Assembly (NCBI RefSeq): GCF_001010355.1
Contig: NZ_JPLA01000041.1
Span: 61,494-125,493, forward strand
From: Dyella japonica DSM 16301
GTDB lineage: Bacteria; Pseudomonadota; Gammaproteobacteria; Xanthomonadales; Rhodanobacteraceae
Direction: 5' to 3'
DNA: 64,000 bases
The translations under genes were made by a program, and so were the position numbers. The notes below the pieces were generated by a model. The model ran no database searches. It was not told the origin of the DNA and saw nothing but the letters and a program-made list of their open reading frames with translations. Below are positions 1-8,007 of this stretch, piece by piece (within the stretch, counting starts at the first letter, position 1; every line of letters starts with the position of its first letter).

Positions 1-817
1 GATGGCGCGTCTGCTCCATCATCAGTCGCGCTGCTTCGAGGCGCAGATGCTCGACTGCCTTCGCCGGCGATTGCCCGGTTTCGGCGCGAAACGCGCGACT
101 GAACTGGCGTGCGCTGAGGTTCGCCGCTGCCGCGAGTTCCTCCACGGACAGCGCCGATTGCAGATGGCTCTTGGCGTAAGTCAGCGCACTCTGGATGCGG
201 TCCGACTTGGGCTCCAGTTCCAGCAGGGTGGAGAACTGCGACTGTCCGCCCGCGCGCCGGTGATACAGCACCAGCTTGCGCGCCACCTGCCGCGCGACTT
301 CGGCACCCAGATCCTTCTCCACCATGGCCAGCGCCAGGTCGAGGCCGGCGCTCATGCCGGCCGAGGTCCAGATCGGCCCGTCGATGATGAAGATGCGGTC
401 CTCTTCCACCAGCACCTTGGGAAAGCGTTCGGCCAGGTCGCGCGCGAGCAGCCAGTGCGTGGTGGCGCGGCGTCCATCGAGCAGGCCGGTTTCGGCCAGC
501 AGGAATGCCCCGGTGCAGATCGCCGCGATGCGCCGGGTATGGGCGGGCGCTTCGCGGATGAAGTGGAGCAGGGCGGGCGTGGATTCGGGCACACCCACGC
601 CGCCGCAGATCAGCAAGGTGTCGATCGGCTGCGTCGAAAACGGCTCGCTCTGCGTGGTCATGCCGAACGAGCTGCGGATGGTCGCGCCGCTTTCGGACAG
701 AAAGCGCACGTCATAAACCGTCTCGCCCAGCTCGATATTGGCGAATTCGAAGGCCGACGCTGCTGCCAGACTCATCGCCTGGAACTCAGGAAACATCACA
801 AAACCAATGACTTGCAT
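1..817 (-). CDS. GlxA-type AraC family transcriptional regulator (3' end beyond window)
   Basis: The minus-strand frame opens with ATG at 817 and stays open to the window edge, so about 272 codons are visible and the C-terminus is missing. The first ~175 residues form a DJ-1/PfpI (class I amidotransferase-like) domain, with the nucleophile-elbow sequence AAICTGAFLLAETG and a typical 'LICGGVG' strand. After residue ~200 an AraC helix-turn-helix begins (SVEELAAAANLSARQFSRAFR). Such proteins sense a small ligand and activate neighbouring catabolic or detoxification genes. It faces the SDR gene at 933 across a 115-bp gap, so control of that SDR is likely but inferred. GlxA relatives are usually ~320 aa, so about 50 residues are lost to the edge. 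Confidence 0.88.
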   Translation of the reverse strand, partial: MQVIGFVMFPEFQAMSLAAASAFEFANIELGETVYDVRFLSESGATIRSSFGMTTQSEPFSTQPIDTLLICGGVGVPESTPALLHFIREAPAHTRRIAAICTGAFLLAETGLLDGRRATTHWLLARDLAERFPKVLVEEDRIFIIDGPIWTSAGMSAGLDLALAMVEKDLGAEVARQVARKLVLYHRRAGGQSQFSTLLELEPKSDRIQSALTYAKSHLQSALSVEELAAAANLSARQFSRAFRAETGQSPAKAVEHLRLEAARLMMEQTRH

Positions 818-932
818 GGCTTGGCCTCGCTATGGCCTAAAAGGTGGCATATACGACATTTAAGTCTTATGACGACGAGCATACAACGTTCTCCAGACGC
901 CGGCATCCCGCCGGACGCTGTGGAGTATCGAT

Positions 933-1736
933 ATGACGACGCAAGCCAAGGGCACTGCCCTGATCACCGGCGCTTCCTCGGGCATTGGTGCCATTTACGC
1001 CGAGCGCCTGGCGCGCCGCGGCCATGACCTGATCCTGGTGGCGCGCAATCGCGAACGCCTGACCGAGCTGGCGCGCCGCCTTACCGACGCCACCGGCCGC
1101 TCCGTGCAGGTCTTTCCTGCCGACCTCAGCGATGCTGCTGATCTGGCCAAGGTGGAAGACTTGCTGCGCACCGACCGCAGCATCACCGTGCTGGTGAACA
1201 ACGCCGGCTTCGGCGCCGCCACGCCGCTGCTGCAGTCGGATGTGGCGCGCATGTCCGAGATGATTTCGCTCAACGTCAATGCGCTCACGCGCCTGACCTA
1301 TGCGGTGGTGCCCGGCCTGGTGGAGCGCGGCAAGGGCACGGTGATCAACATCGCCTCGATCGTGGCGGTGGCGCCGGAGCTGCTCAACGGCGTGTACGGC
1401 GGCAGCAAGGCCTATGTGCTGGCATTCACCCGTTCACTGCAGCACGAACTTGCAGACAAGGGCGTGCGCGTGCAGGCCGTGCTGCCGGGCGCTACCGCGA
1501 CCGAATTCTGGGATGTGCTCGGCCATCCGGTCACCAACCTGCCGCCGTCGTGGGTGATGTCGGCTGCCGATATGGTGGACGCCGCGCTGGCCGGTCTCGA
1601 CCAGGGCGAGGTGTATACCGTGCCGGCCCTGCCCGATGCGGGCGACTGGAGCGCCTATGAAGATGCGCGACAGAAGCTGATGCCCAACCTGTCGCATGCG
1701 CAGCCTGCGTCGCGCTACGGTGTAGCCAAGGCCTGA
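933..1736 (+). CDS. short-chain dehydrogenase/reductase (SDR)
   Basis: This is a 267-aa classical SDR with the cofactor motif TGASSGIG at residues 12-19, NNAG at 89-92, catalytic Ser142 and the YxxxK pair Tyr155/Lys159 (YGGSK). It should carry out NAD(P)-dependent oxidation or reduction of an alcohol or carbonyl compound in the cytoplasm; the substrate cannot be read from sequence. The GGAG at 922-925 supports the ATG at 933. It is divergent from the GlxA-type regulator, the usual layout of a regulator and its target. All catalytic residues are present. Confidence 0.9.
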   Translation: MTTQAKGTALITGASSGIGAIYAERLARRGHDLILVARNRERLTELARRLTDATGRSVQVFPADLSDAADLAKVEDLLRTDRSITVLVNNAGFGAATPLLQSDVARMSEMISLNVNALTRLTYAVVPGLVERGKGTVINIASIVAVAPELLNGVYGGSKAYVLAFTRSLQHELADKGVRVQAVLPGATATEFWDVLGHPVTNLPPSWVMSAADMVDAALAGLDQGEVYTVPALPDAGDWSAYEDARQKLMPNLSHAQPASRYGVAKA

Positions 1737-1794
1737 AGCGCTGATTCTTCCGCTCGATGGAAGACTGCCTGCCGGCGCTGACGGTTTCGAGGTG

Positions 1795-1823
1795 ACATAC
1801 GGGGCGCGTAAAGTCCCGTATGT
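1795..1823. promoter_or_regulatory. perfect 9-bp inverted repeat, candidate operator
   Basis: ACATACGGG (1795-1803) and CCCGTATGT (1815-1823) are perfect inverted arms separated by 11 bp. The repeat lies 26 bp upstream of the chosen nitronate monooxygenase start at 1850, where a TetR-, LysR- or MarR-type regulator would bind. It is not followed by a T-run, so a terminator for the upstream SDR is less likely. Confidence 0.5.
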
Positions 1824-1849
1824 CCCCAAAGAGCCAGGAGTGGTCCGTC

Positions 1850-2926
1850 ATGGCGAATGCCGCGTCTTCATCATTGCTCCGTGCGATCGGCATGAGCGTG
1901 CCCATCATCCAGGCCCCGATGGCCGGCATTTCGTCGCCGGCCATGGCGGCGGCGGTGAGCGACAGCGGCGGCCTGGGTTCGCTGGGTGCGGGCGCCATGA
2001 CGGCGGCCAAGGCGCGCGACGCGATTCACGCGTTTCGCCAGCTCAGCAAGGGCCCGCTCAACGTGAATCTGTTCGTGCATCGGCCGGCTCACGCCGATGC
2101 CGCGAAGCAGGCAGCGTGGATTGCACGGCTCGCACCGGAGTTCCAACGCTTCGGGGCGACGCCGCCATCGTCGCTGGGCGAGATCTACACGTCCTTCCTG
2201 GTCGACAACGACATGCTCGCCATGCTGGTGGCCGAACGGCCGGCCGTGGTGAGTTTTCATTTTGGTCTGCCCACGGCAGAACAGCTCAAGGCGCTGCGCG
2301 GTGCCGGCATTTACTTGATGGCCTCCGCCACCGATGTGCGCGAAGCCAAGGCCATCGAAGCGGCCGGCATCGACGCGGTGATTGCGCAGGGCTACGAAGC
2401 GGGTGGTCATCGCGGGATGTTCGATCCCGACGCTGAGGACAGCCAGCTGGGCACGTTAGCCTTGACCCGCCTGCTGGTGGAAAACGTGCGCATACCCGTG
2501 ATCGCCGCGGGTGGCATCATGGACGGCGCGGGCATCGCTGCGGTGCTCAAGCTGGGCGCAGCGGCGGCGCAACTGGGTACCGCATTTGTCTCCACCGACG
2601 AATCCCTCGCCGATGCCGGCTATCGCAAGGCGCTGGCCAGCGATGCCGCCCACGCGACCGTGATGACGCGCGCCGTCTCTGGTCGCCCGGCGCGCAGCCT
2701 GGCAAGTCTGTTCACGCGACTTGGGGCGAGCGTGCCCGACGCCGACATTCCCGACTATCCCATCGCCTATGACGCAGGCAAGGCGCTGAATGCGGCAGGG
2801 CGCGCCGCCGGTGAGGCTGGCTATGGCGCACACTGGGCCGGGCAGGGTGCGCCACTGGCGCGCGCCATGTCCACGCGGTCGCTGATGCAAGTGTTGATCG
2901 GCGAATGGCGGCAGGCCACCGGCTGA
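1850..2926 (+). CDS. nitronate monooxygenase / NAD(P)H-dependent flavin oxidoreductase
   Basis: This 358-aa TIM-barrel flavoprotein of the nitronate monooxygenase (2-nitropropane dioxygenase-like) family begins with the family strand 'PIIQAPMAGISSP'. It carries the FMN-binding and catalytic loop EAGGHRG, in which the His is the presumed general base, and AAGGIMDG near the phosphate site. Members oxidise alkyl nitronates or act as flavin reductases. The ATG at 1850 is preferred over the one at 1820 because AGGAG lies 9 bp upstream and the earlier start would begin inside the inverted repeat. It is followed by an independent LysR gene. Confidence 0.88.
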   Translation: MANAASSSLLRAIGMSVPIIQAPMAGISSPAMAAAVSDSGGLGSLGAGAMTAAKARDAIHAFRQLSKGPLNVNLFVHRPAHADAAKQAAWIARLAPEFQRFGATPPSSLGEIYTSFLVDNDMLAMLVAERPAVVSFHFGLPTAEQLKALRGAGIYLMASATDVREAKAIEAAGIDAVIAQGYEAGGHRGMFDPDAEDSQLGTLALTRLLVENVRIPVIAAGGIMDGAGIAAVLKLGAAAAQLGTAFVSTDESLADAGYRKALASDAAHATVMTRAVSGRPARSLASLFTRLGASVPDADIPDYPIAYDAGKALNAAGRAAGEAGYGAHWAGQGAPLARAMSTRSLMQVLIGEWRQATG

Positions 2927-3018
2927 GCGGGGCGGCCCGCCGCTGCTAGCCGCGATCCGAACAGTTGTAGGACACTTTCCCGACCCCGGTTTTCGCGCTG
3001 ACAGGCAAGGCTCGTCCT

Positions 3019-3990
3019 ATGGATCGTATCGATGCCATGAAGGTGTTCGTCGCCGCACTGGACGAGGGCAGCCTCGCCGGCGCGAGCCGCAAGACCGGGC
3101 GTTCCGCGGCGGCGGTGAGTCGCGCCATCGCGTTTCTCGAAGACCACGTGGGCGTGCCCTTGCTGCACCGGACCACGCGCTCGATCAAGTTGAGCGAAGC
3201 AGGCGAGCGCTACGCCATCGCCTGCCGCAAGCTGCTGGCGGATCTTGAGGAAGCCGATCGCAATGCGGCCGGCGAACGCTCGGTGCCGCGCGGCACGCTG
3301 ACCATTTCCGCCACGGTGTTTTCCGGCGTGGAAATCCTGCGCCCCATCGTCGACGCCTTCATGGACGAATACCCTACCGTGAATGTGCGGCTGCATCTGC
3401 TCGAACGGCCGGTCAACCTGGTCGAAGAAGGCATGGACCTGGCCCTGCGCATCACCCATCTGTCCGACTCCACCCTGGTGGCGCATCCCATCGGCGAAGT
3501 GCGGCGAGTGATCGTGGCGTCGCCGCGCTACCTGGCCACGCATCCGCACATTGCCGGCATCGCCGATCTGGGCAAGCAGCAGATCATCGCGATGGAGAAC
3601 ATGGGCATGGATTCGTGGAGTTTTCCGCCGCTGGAAGGCTCCTCGGTGTCGCGCTCGGTGTCGTTCACCGCGCGACTGGTGGTCAACAATATCCGCGCGG
3701 CGATCGAATCGGCGGTGGACGGCTACGGCGTGACGCGCCTGCTGTCCTACCACGTGGCGCCGGAAATCAAGCAGGGCAAGTTGCAGGTGCTGCTGGCCGA
3801 TGAGGAGCCAGCGCCGTTCCCCGTCAACATCGTGTCGCCGTACGGGCGCCTTGCCGTGCCCAAGGTGAGGGCCTTCGTCGACTTCGCCTTGCCGCGCCTG
3901 CGCGCGCGCTTCGCCTGCCTGGCCAAGGACGCCGCATCGGCGCCTCAGGCCCCCATTCAACCGCCACGCGGAAGAGTGTCTGCCGAGTAG
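3019..3990 (+). CDS. LysR family transcriptional regulator
   Basis: This is a 323-aa LysR protein with an N-terminal winged helix-turn-helix over residues 1-60 (MDRIDAMKVFVAALDEGSLAGASR). The periplasmic-binding-protein-like effector domain follows from ~90 (GTLTISATVFSGVEILRPIV). The pattern resembles the CrgA/DsdC-like LysR group that controls adjacent SDR or quinone-oxidoreductase genes. Its neighbour downstream, in the same direction, is the atypical SDR at 4095, its most plausible target. The Ala/Pro-rich C-terminal tail is unremarkable. Confidence 0.9.
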   Translation: MDRIDAMKVFVAALDEGSLAGASRKTGRSAAAVSRAIAFLEDHVGVPLLHRTTRSIKLSEAGERYAIACRKLLADLEEADRNAAGERSVPRGTLTISATVFSGVEILRPIVDAFMDEYPTVNVRLHLLERPVNLVEEGMDLALRITHLSDSTLVAHPIGEVRRVIVASPRYLATHPHIAGIADLGKQQIIAMENMGMDSWSFPPLEGSSVSRSVSFTARLVVNNIRAAIESAVDGYGVTRLLSYHVAPEIKQGKLQVLLADEEPAPFPVNIVSPYGRLAVPKVRAFVDFALPRLRARFACLAKDAASAPQAPIQPPRGRVSAE

Positions 3991-4094
3991 CAGGAATTCT
4001 CCAACGCCTGTTGGGCTCCTAAATTGTGGGTGTCGGCAAACACAGCCGATCAGTCTTGAACTGAATCCCCCATCCCAATCTGGAGTAAACCCTC

Positions 4095-4805
4095 ATGAGC
4101 AATCAGCAGAAAGTCGCCGTCATCACCGGTGCGTCGCAGGGCATTGGCGCGGGCCTGGTCAAGGCGTTCCGTGACCGGAATTACCGCGTGATCGCCAACT
4201 CGCGTTCTATCAAGCCGTCCAGCGATCCGGACGTGATCACGGTGGCCGGCGATATCGGCGACCGCGCCGTCGCCAAGCGCGTGGTGGAAGAAGCGATCAA
4301 GCATTTTGGTCGCATTGACACGCTGGTGAACAATGCCGGCATCTTCACCGCCAAGCCGTTCACCGCGTTCACCGAGCAGGACTACGCCGACAATATCTCG
4401 GTCAACCTCAACGGTTTCTTCCACATCACGCAGTTCGCCATCGCCGAGATGGAGAAGCAGCGCAGCGGCCACATCGTCAACATCACCACCAGCCTGGTCG
4501 ACCACGCCATCGACGGCGTGCCGTCGGTGCTCGCTTCGCTCACCAAGGGCGGCCTGAACGCTGCTACGCGCTCGCTGGCGATCGAATACGCCAAGCGCGG
4601 CATCCGCGTGAACGCCGTGGCCCCGGGCGTGATCAAGACCCCGATGCATGGCGTGGAAACGCACGCTGCGCTGGCAGGCCTGCATCCGGTGGGCCGCATG
4701 GGCGAGATCTCCGACATCACCGACGCGGTGATCTACCTCGACAACGCCGGCTTCGTCACTGGCGAAATCCTGCACGTCGACGGTGGCCAGGCCGCCGGTC
4801 ACTAA
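4095..4805 (+). CDS. SDR family protein lacking the catalytic tyrosine
   Basis: This 236-aa Rossmann protein has TGASQGIG at residues 11-18, NNAG at 79-82 and the C-terminal VDGG signature. The active site is abnormal: Ser133 and Lys151 align with the catalytic Ser and Lys, but the position four before the Lys is Ala147 (ASLTK) instead of Tyr. Dehydrogenase chemistry by the standard Ser-Tyr-Lys mechanism should therefore fail, and a binding, regulatory or altered catalytic role is possible. GGAG precedes the ATG. A tautomerase gene follows after ~90 bp containing two hairpins. Confidence 0.85.
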   Translation: MSNQQKVAVITGASQGIGAGLVKAFRDRNYRVIANSRSIKPSSDPDVITVAGDIGDRAVAKRVVEEAIKHFGRIDTLVNNAGIFTAKPFTAFTEQDYADNISVNLNGFFHITQFAIAEMEKQRSGHIVNITTSLVDHAIDGVPSVLASLTKGGLNAATRSLAIEYAKRGIRVNAVAPGVIKTPMHGVETHAALAGLHPVGRMGEISDITDAVIYLDNAGFVTGEILHVDGGQAAGH

Positions 4806-4815
4806 GTCGTCACGA

Positions 4816-4872
4816 GGGGTGGACAAACGTCCATCCCTGGTCGTTGCAGCGGGGTGGAACTGTGTCCACCCC
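4816..4872. repeat. two tandem hairpins between SDR and tautomerase
   Basis: Two stem-loops share the GGGGTGGA arm. The first is GGGGTGGAC (4816-4824) with GTCCATCCC (4829-4837), one mismatch. The second is GGGGTGGA (4851-4858) with TCCACCCC (4865-4872), perfect. Neither has a T-run. They may stabilise or partly attenuate the transcript between two same-strand genes, or form paired operators. Confidence 0.45.
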
Positions 4873-4894
4873 GCCTTACTTCAAGGAGAACACC

Positions 4895-5131
4895 ATGCCG
4901 ATCGTGAACATCAAGGTGACCCGCGAGGGTTCTGCGCCGGGTCGCAGCGCAGTGACCGCGGAAGAGAAGGCGCTGCTGATCAAGGGCGTCAGCCAGCTGC
5001 TGCTGGACGTGCTGCACAAGCCGCTGGATTCGACCTTCGTCGTCATCGATGAGGTCGAGATGGAGAACTGGGGCTGGGGCGGCTTGCCGGCTGCCGAGTT
5101 CCGAGCGCAACGCGCTGCGGAAAAGAAATAA
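4895..5131 (+). CDS. 4-oxalocrotonate tautomerase family protein
   Basis: This is a 78-aa tautomerase-superfamily protein. After removal of the initiator Met, Pro1 (MPIVNIKV) would be the catalytic base. The ATG at 4895 is chosen because AAGGAG sits at 4883-4888 and because the family requires Pro directly after Met. The small size fits a homohexameric 4-OT or a cis-CaaD-like relative. It follows the atypical SDR and precedes an MFS transporter, suggesting a small catabolic or detoxification cassette, which is an inference. Confidence 0.87.
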   Translation: MPIVNIKVTREGSAPGRSAVTAEEKALLIKGVSQLLLDVLHKPLDSTFVVIDEVEMENWGWGGLPAAEFRAQRAAEKK

Positions 5132-5135
5132 CGGT

Positions 5136-5165
5136 CGCGATGGCGCGATTGATCGCGCCATCGCG
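5136..5165. terminator. 14-bp perfect stem-loop after tautomerase gene
   Basis: CGCGATGGCGCGAT (5136-5149) pairs perfectly with its complement at 5152-5165 across a 2-nt loop, starting 5 bp after the tautomerase stop. There is no T-run, so it could be a Rho-assisted terminator, an RNA-stability hairpin or an attenuator ahead of the MFS gene. Confidence 0.5.
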
Positions 5166-5211
5166 GAACATCTGCGCCTTGTCGCCGATGCCACGCCATC
5201 GAAGTGAACGC

Positions 5212-6501
5212 ATGTCTGCCCAGATCGTTGCCACCCAGCCTTCCATTGAAGTGAATCGTGTCGCCGCCAGCTATGCCGAACGCAACGAGGCGTACTGGAA
5301 GCGCAATCTCGCCATCGCGGTGTTCGGTTCGTTCACCACCTTGGTGAGCCTGAGCATGCTGTTGCCGTTCCTGCCGCTCTACGTGGAGCAGCTGGGCGCG
5401 CGTACACCATCTGCCATCGTGCAGTGGTCCGGCATCGCTTTTGGCGCGACCTTCCTGGGCACCGCGCTGACCGCGCCGTTATGGGGTCATCTGGCCGATC
5501 GTTACGGCCGCAAGCCCATGCTGGTGCGTGCGGCGATCGGCATGGCGGTGGTGATGTCGCTGATCGGCACCGCGCACACCGTCACGCAACTGGTGCTGCT
5601 GCGTCTGGTGGCGGGGCTGGTGGGCGGCTATGCGTCGGCAGCCACCGTGATGGTCGGCACGCAGGCGCCGCGCGAGCGATCGGGTTGGGCGTTGGGCGTG
5701 CTGTCGATCGGCGCGCTGTCCGGCAGCCTGATTGGTCCGCTGGTGGGCGGTTTCCTGCCTGATCTTGTCGGTATTCGCGGCACGTTCTTCGTGGGCGGCG
5801 GCGTGATTGCCGTGGCGGCCCTGGTCACGATCTTTTTCGTACGCGAAGACTTCAACCATGAGTGGGATACCCGGCCACCGCCGGGCGGCAGCGACGATGC
5901 CACCGGCATGGCGCACAAGGGGCTGATCGTCACCCTGCTGGTGACCGCCATGATGGTGCTGCTCGCCAATATGTCGATCGAGCCCATCATCACCGTCTAT
6001 ATCGCCCAGCTTGGCGTGCCGCACGAACATCTCGCGCGCATGGCCGGCATCGTGATGGCCGCCTCCGCCTTCGGCAGCATGCTCACCTCAGCACGGCTTG
6101 GATCCCTGGCCGATCGTGTGGGCAGCAACAAGGTCATCATCGGATGTCTGCTGGTCACTGCGCTGCTGATGGTGCCGCAGGCCTTTGTCACGCAGTGGTG
6201 GCAGCTGGCGGTGCTGCGTGGCCTGATGGGCATGTCGATGGCCGGCATGCTGCCCGCGGTGGCCAAGGGTGTGCGCGCCCTGGTGGAGGATCGCAAGACC
6301 GGCAAGACCCTGGGCTATCTGCAGTCCGCGCAATTCGCGGGTCAGGTGATCGGGCCGCTGATCGGCGGCCAGATCGGTGCCTGGGTGGGCCTGCGCGATG
6401 TGTTCTTCGTCACCGCCGTGCTGCTGGTGCTGTGCGCCTGGTTGAACCGCTGGGCAAATCGCCAGGATACGAGCCTGCTCGCGCCGCATCGGGCCGGGTA
6501 A
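5212..6501 (+). CDS. MFS multidrug efflux transporter (MdtG/TCR-like)
   Basis: This 429-aa, 12-helix major facilitator protein has the loop 2-3 antiporter motif GHLADRYGRKPM and a helix-5 drug:H+ antiporter motif near GALSGSLIGPLVGGFLPD. The second half repeats the first (GSLADRVGSNKV). The overall pattern is closest to MdtG/tetracycline-type exporters of the inner membrane. The ATG at 5212 is preferred to upstream in-frame starts because it follows the hairpin at 5136-5165 and gives a normal cytosolic N-terminus; its Shine-Dalgarno is weak. It probably exports a toxic compound related to the preceding enzymes. Confidence 0.87.
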   Translation: MSAQIVATQPSIEVNRVAASYAERNEAYWKRNLAIAVFGSFTTLVSLSMLLPFLPLYVEQLGARTPSAIVQWSGIAFGATFLGTALTAPLWGHLADRYGRKPMLVRAAIGMAVVMSLIGTAHTVTQLVLLRLVAGLVGGYASAATVMVGTQAPRERSGWALGVLSIGALSGSLIGPLVGGFLPDLVGIRGTFFVGGGVIAVAALVTIFFVREDFNHEWDTRPPPGGSDDATGMAHKGLIVTLLVTAMMVLLANMSIEPIITVYIAQLGVPHEHLARMAGIVMAASAFGSMLTSARLGSLADRVGSNKVIIGCLLVTALLMVPQAFVTQWWQLAVLRGLMGMSMAGMLPAVAKGVRALVEDRKTGKTLGYLQSAQFAGQVIGPLIGGQIGAWVGLRDVFFVTAVLLVLCAWLNRWANRQDTSLLAPHRAG

Positions 6502-6549
6502 CGGCTGCGCGCGACGACTCACTTGCGCCTGCAGCGATGCTTGGTCGAT

Positions 6550-6744
6550 TCACTGCGTGCGGATGGCGCCATCGCCGATGCCCAGGCAGAGGCGCAGCGC
6601 AGCCAGGCTGCGTCGACTGAAGCTTGGGGCCGGCGGCTTTTCCTTTTCGTTGGCGGAGCTTTCCTCCGCGACGTCAGCAGACGTCAGCGAGGGTTCGACG
6701 ATATGGCCATGCAGGAACAGCAGATCACGCCATGGCCAGCGCAT
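6550..6744 (-). CDS. small hypothetical protein
   Basis: This 64-aa frame begins 18 bp inside the 3' end of the GST gene on the same strand, which would allow translational coupling. The third codon positions are GC-rich, like those of its neighbours. The protein opens with MRWPWRDLLFLHGHI, has a low-complexity Glu/Lys/Pro middle, and ends in SLAALRLCLGIGDGAIRTQ. I cannot assign a family. It may be real or a chance frame in GC-rich DNA. Confidence 0.38.
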   Translation of the reverse strand: MRWPWRDLLFLHGHIVEPSLTSADVAEESSANEKEKPPAPSFSRRSLAALRLCLGIGDGAIRTQ

Positions 6745-7396
6745 GCGAGTCTCCCGTGCTTGAATCAGTAGTCGGCGCAGTGTCGACGGTGTCGCCTGCG
6801 AAGAGCGTGGCCATCATCGAGGGGCGTTCGCTCATGCGTTCGTGCCAGGCCGCCAGGCGCCGCCGGCCGTCGCGGAAAGCATAGACCTGCCGGAATTCGA
6901 CCCAGCTCAGTGCCGTGGCCAATGCGATATCACCGATATCGATGACCGAGCCATCGCCGAGATGCGCCTCCAGGAAATCGCAGGTAGCCTCGATCTTCTG
7001 CAGATGGCCATCGCGCAGCGGCGCCCAGCGAAACGCTTCGGGCCGGCGCGTGGTTTCCCATCGCACTGCGATGCCCGCATCGGCGATACCCATCGTTATG
7101 GCCTGATGTCGCAATGCCATGAAGCGCCGCCCTGGTTCGGCGGGAAAAAGCGGGTGGCCATGGTGCAAGCCATCCAGGTACTCGCAGATCACGCTGGAAT
7201 CGAAAAGCACCGCACCGTCGTCGCAGATCAGGACGGGTACCTTGCCCAGCGGATTGAGTGCAAATACCGCGCTGTTGCGCAAGGTCGGGCTGGTTTCGTG
7301 ATGGATCACTTCAAGCCGCTCGGCGAGGCCGATTTCGTGAGCGGCAACCAGCACTTTTCGTGCATAGGGCGAATGGGACTGATACAGGAGCCTCAT
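6725..7396 (-). CDS. glutathione S-transferase
   Basis: This is a 223-aa GST. The thioredoxin-like N-domain begins MRLLYQSHSPYARKV, where the Ser/Tyr near residues 7-11 would activate glutathione. The cis-Pro loop (LGKVPVLICDDG) and the glutathione-gamma-Glu contact 'FDSSVICEYL' are present. The all-helical C-domain contains the N-capping box 'IDIGDIALATAL'. It conjugates or reduces electrophiles in the cytoplasm. It is divergent from the Lrp/AsnC regulator at 7519. The last ~20 residues are a Ser/Thr-rich tail. Confidence 0.9.
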   Translation of the reverse strand: MRLLYQSHSPYARKVLVAAHEIGLAERLEVIHHETSPTLRNSAVFALNPLGKVPVLICDDGAVLFDSSVICEYLDGLHHGHPLFPAEPGRRFMALRHQAITMGIADAGIAVRWETTRRPEAFRWAPLRDGHLQKIEATCDFLEAHLGDGSVIDIGDIALATALSWVEFRQVYAFRDGRRRLAAWHERMSERPSMMATLFAGDTVDTAPTTDSSTGDSHALAMA

Positions 7397-7518
7397 GGGA
7401 CGTGCGCACTCTTGGGTGGGGGACGGTGCGAGCTATGCTAGGGTGCGTTCGCGCGGCCAGACCGCGATTGAGCAAGGCAAGACAGGATTTTTCCCCGCCT
7501 CACGGAGATTTCGCGCCC

Positions 7519-7998
7519 ATGGCCACGCCGCTGGACAAGATCGATCGACGCATCCTGGCCATTGTGCAAAAAGACGCGCGACGTCCCGCCGAATTGATCG
7601 GCGCGGACGTGGGACTGTCGGCTTCGGCCGTGCAGCGACGCATGGCGCGGATGCGCGACGAACGCATCATCACGGCGGAAGTGGCGGTGATCGATCCGAT
7701 GAGCGTCGGCCACCCCTTGACCATGATCGTCGACGTGGAAGTGGAGCGCGAACGGCCGGAGCTGCTGGCGAGCCTCAAGCAATGGATCGCCGCCCAGCCT
7801 TTCATCCAGGAGGCGTGGTACGTCACCGGTGCGGGCGACTACGTGCTGATCGTGATCGCACGCGACGTCGATGATTTCGAAGCATCGATGCAACGCATGA
7901 TCGCCGAGAACGCGAACGTGCGGCGGTTCCATACGCGCGTGGCGCTGAGCACGCTCAAGCGTGGACTGCTGGTACCGATGGCAGCCATGGACGACTAG
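7519..7998 (+). CDS. Lrp/AsnC family transcriptional regulator
   Basis: This 159-aa protein has an AsnC-type helix-turn-helix at residues 3-62 (LDKIDRRILAIVQKDARRP) and a RAM/ACT-like ligand domain from ~70 (TMIVDVEVERERPELL). The start at 7519 gives the standard family length and has GGAG ~12 bp upstream; the frame is open further upstream but would overlap the GST gene. It likely senses an amino acid. The divergent GST is a candidate target. Confidence 0.9.
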   Translation: MATPLDKIDRRILAIVQKDARRPAELIGADVGLSASAVQRRMARMRDERIITAEVAVIDPMSVGHPLTMIVDVEVERERPELLASLKQWIAAQPFIQEAWYVTGAGDYVLIVIARDVDDFEASMQRMIAENANVRRFHTRVALSTLKRGLLVPMAAMDD

Positions 7999-8007
7999 GC
8001 CGGTGCG

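Noticed and set aside
2..1027. 341-codon plus-strand frame at the window start
   Set aside because: It runs antisense to the GlxA-type regulator and then into the SDR gene in another frame. It has no recognisable protein features.
5136..5165. Attachment site or recombination site
   Set aside because: It is a simple palindrome just after a stop codon. There is no integrase and no direct repeat partner in the window.
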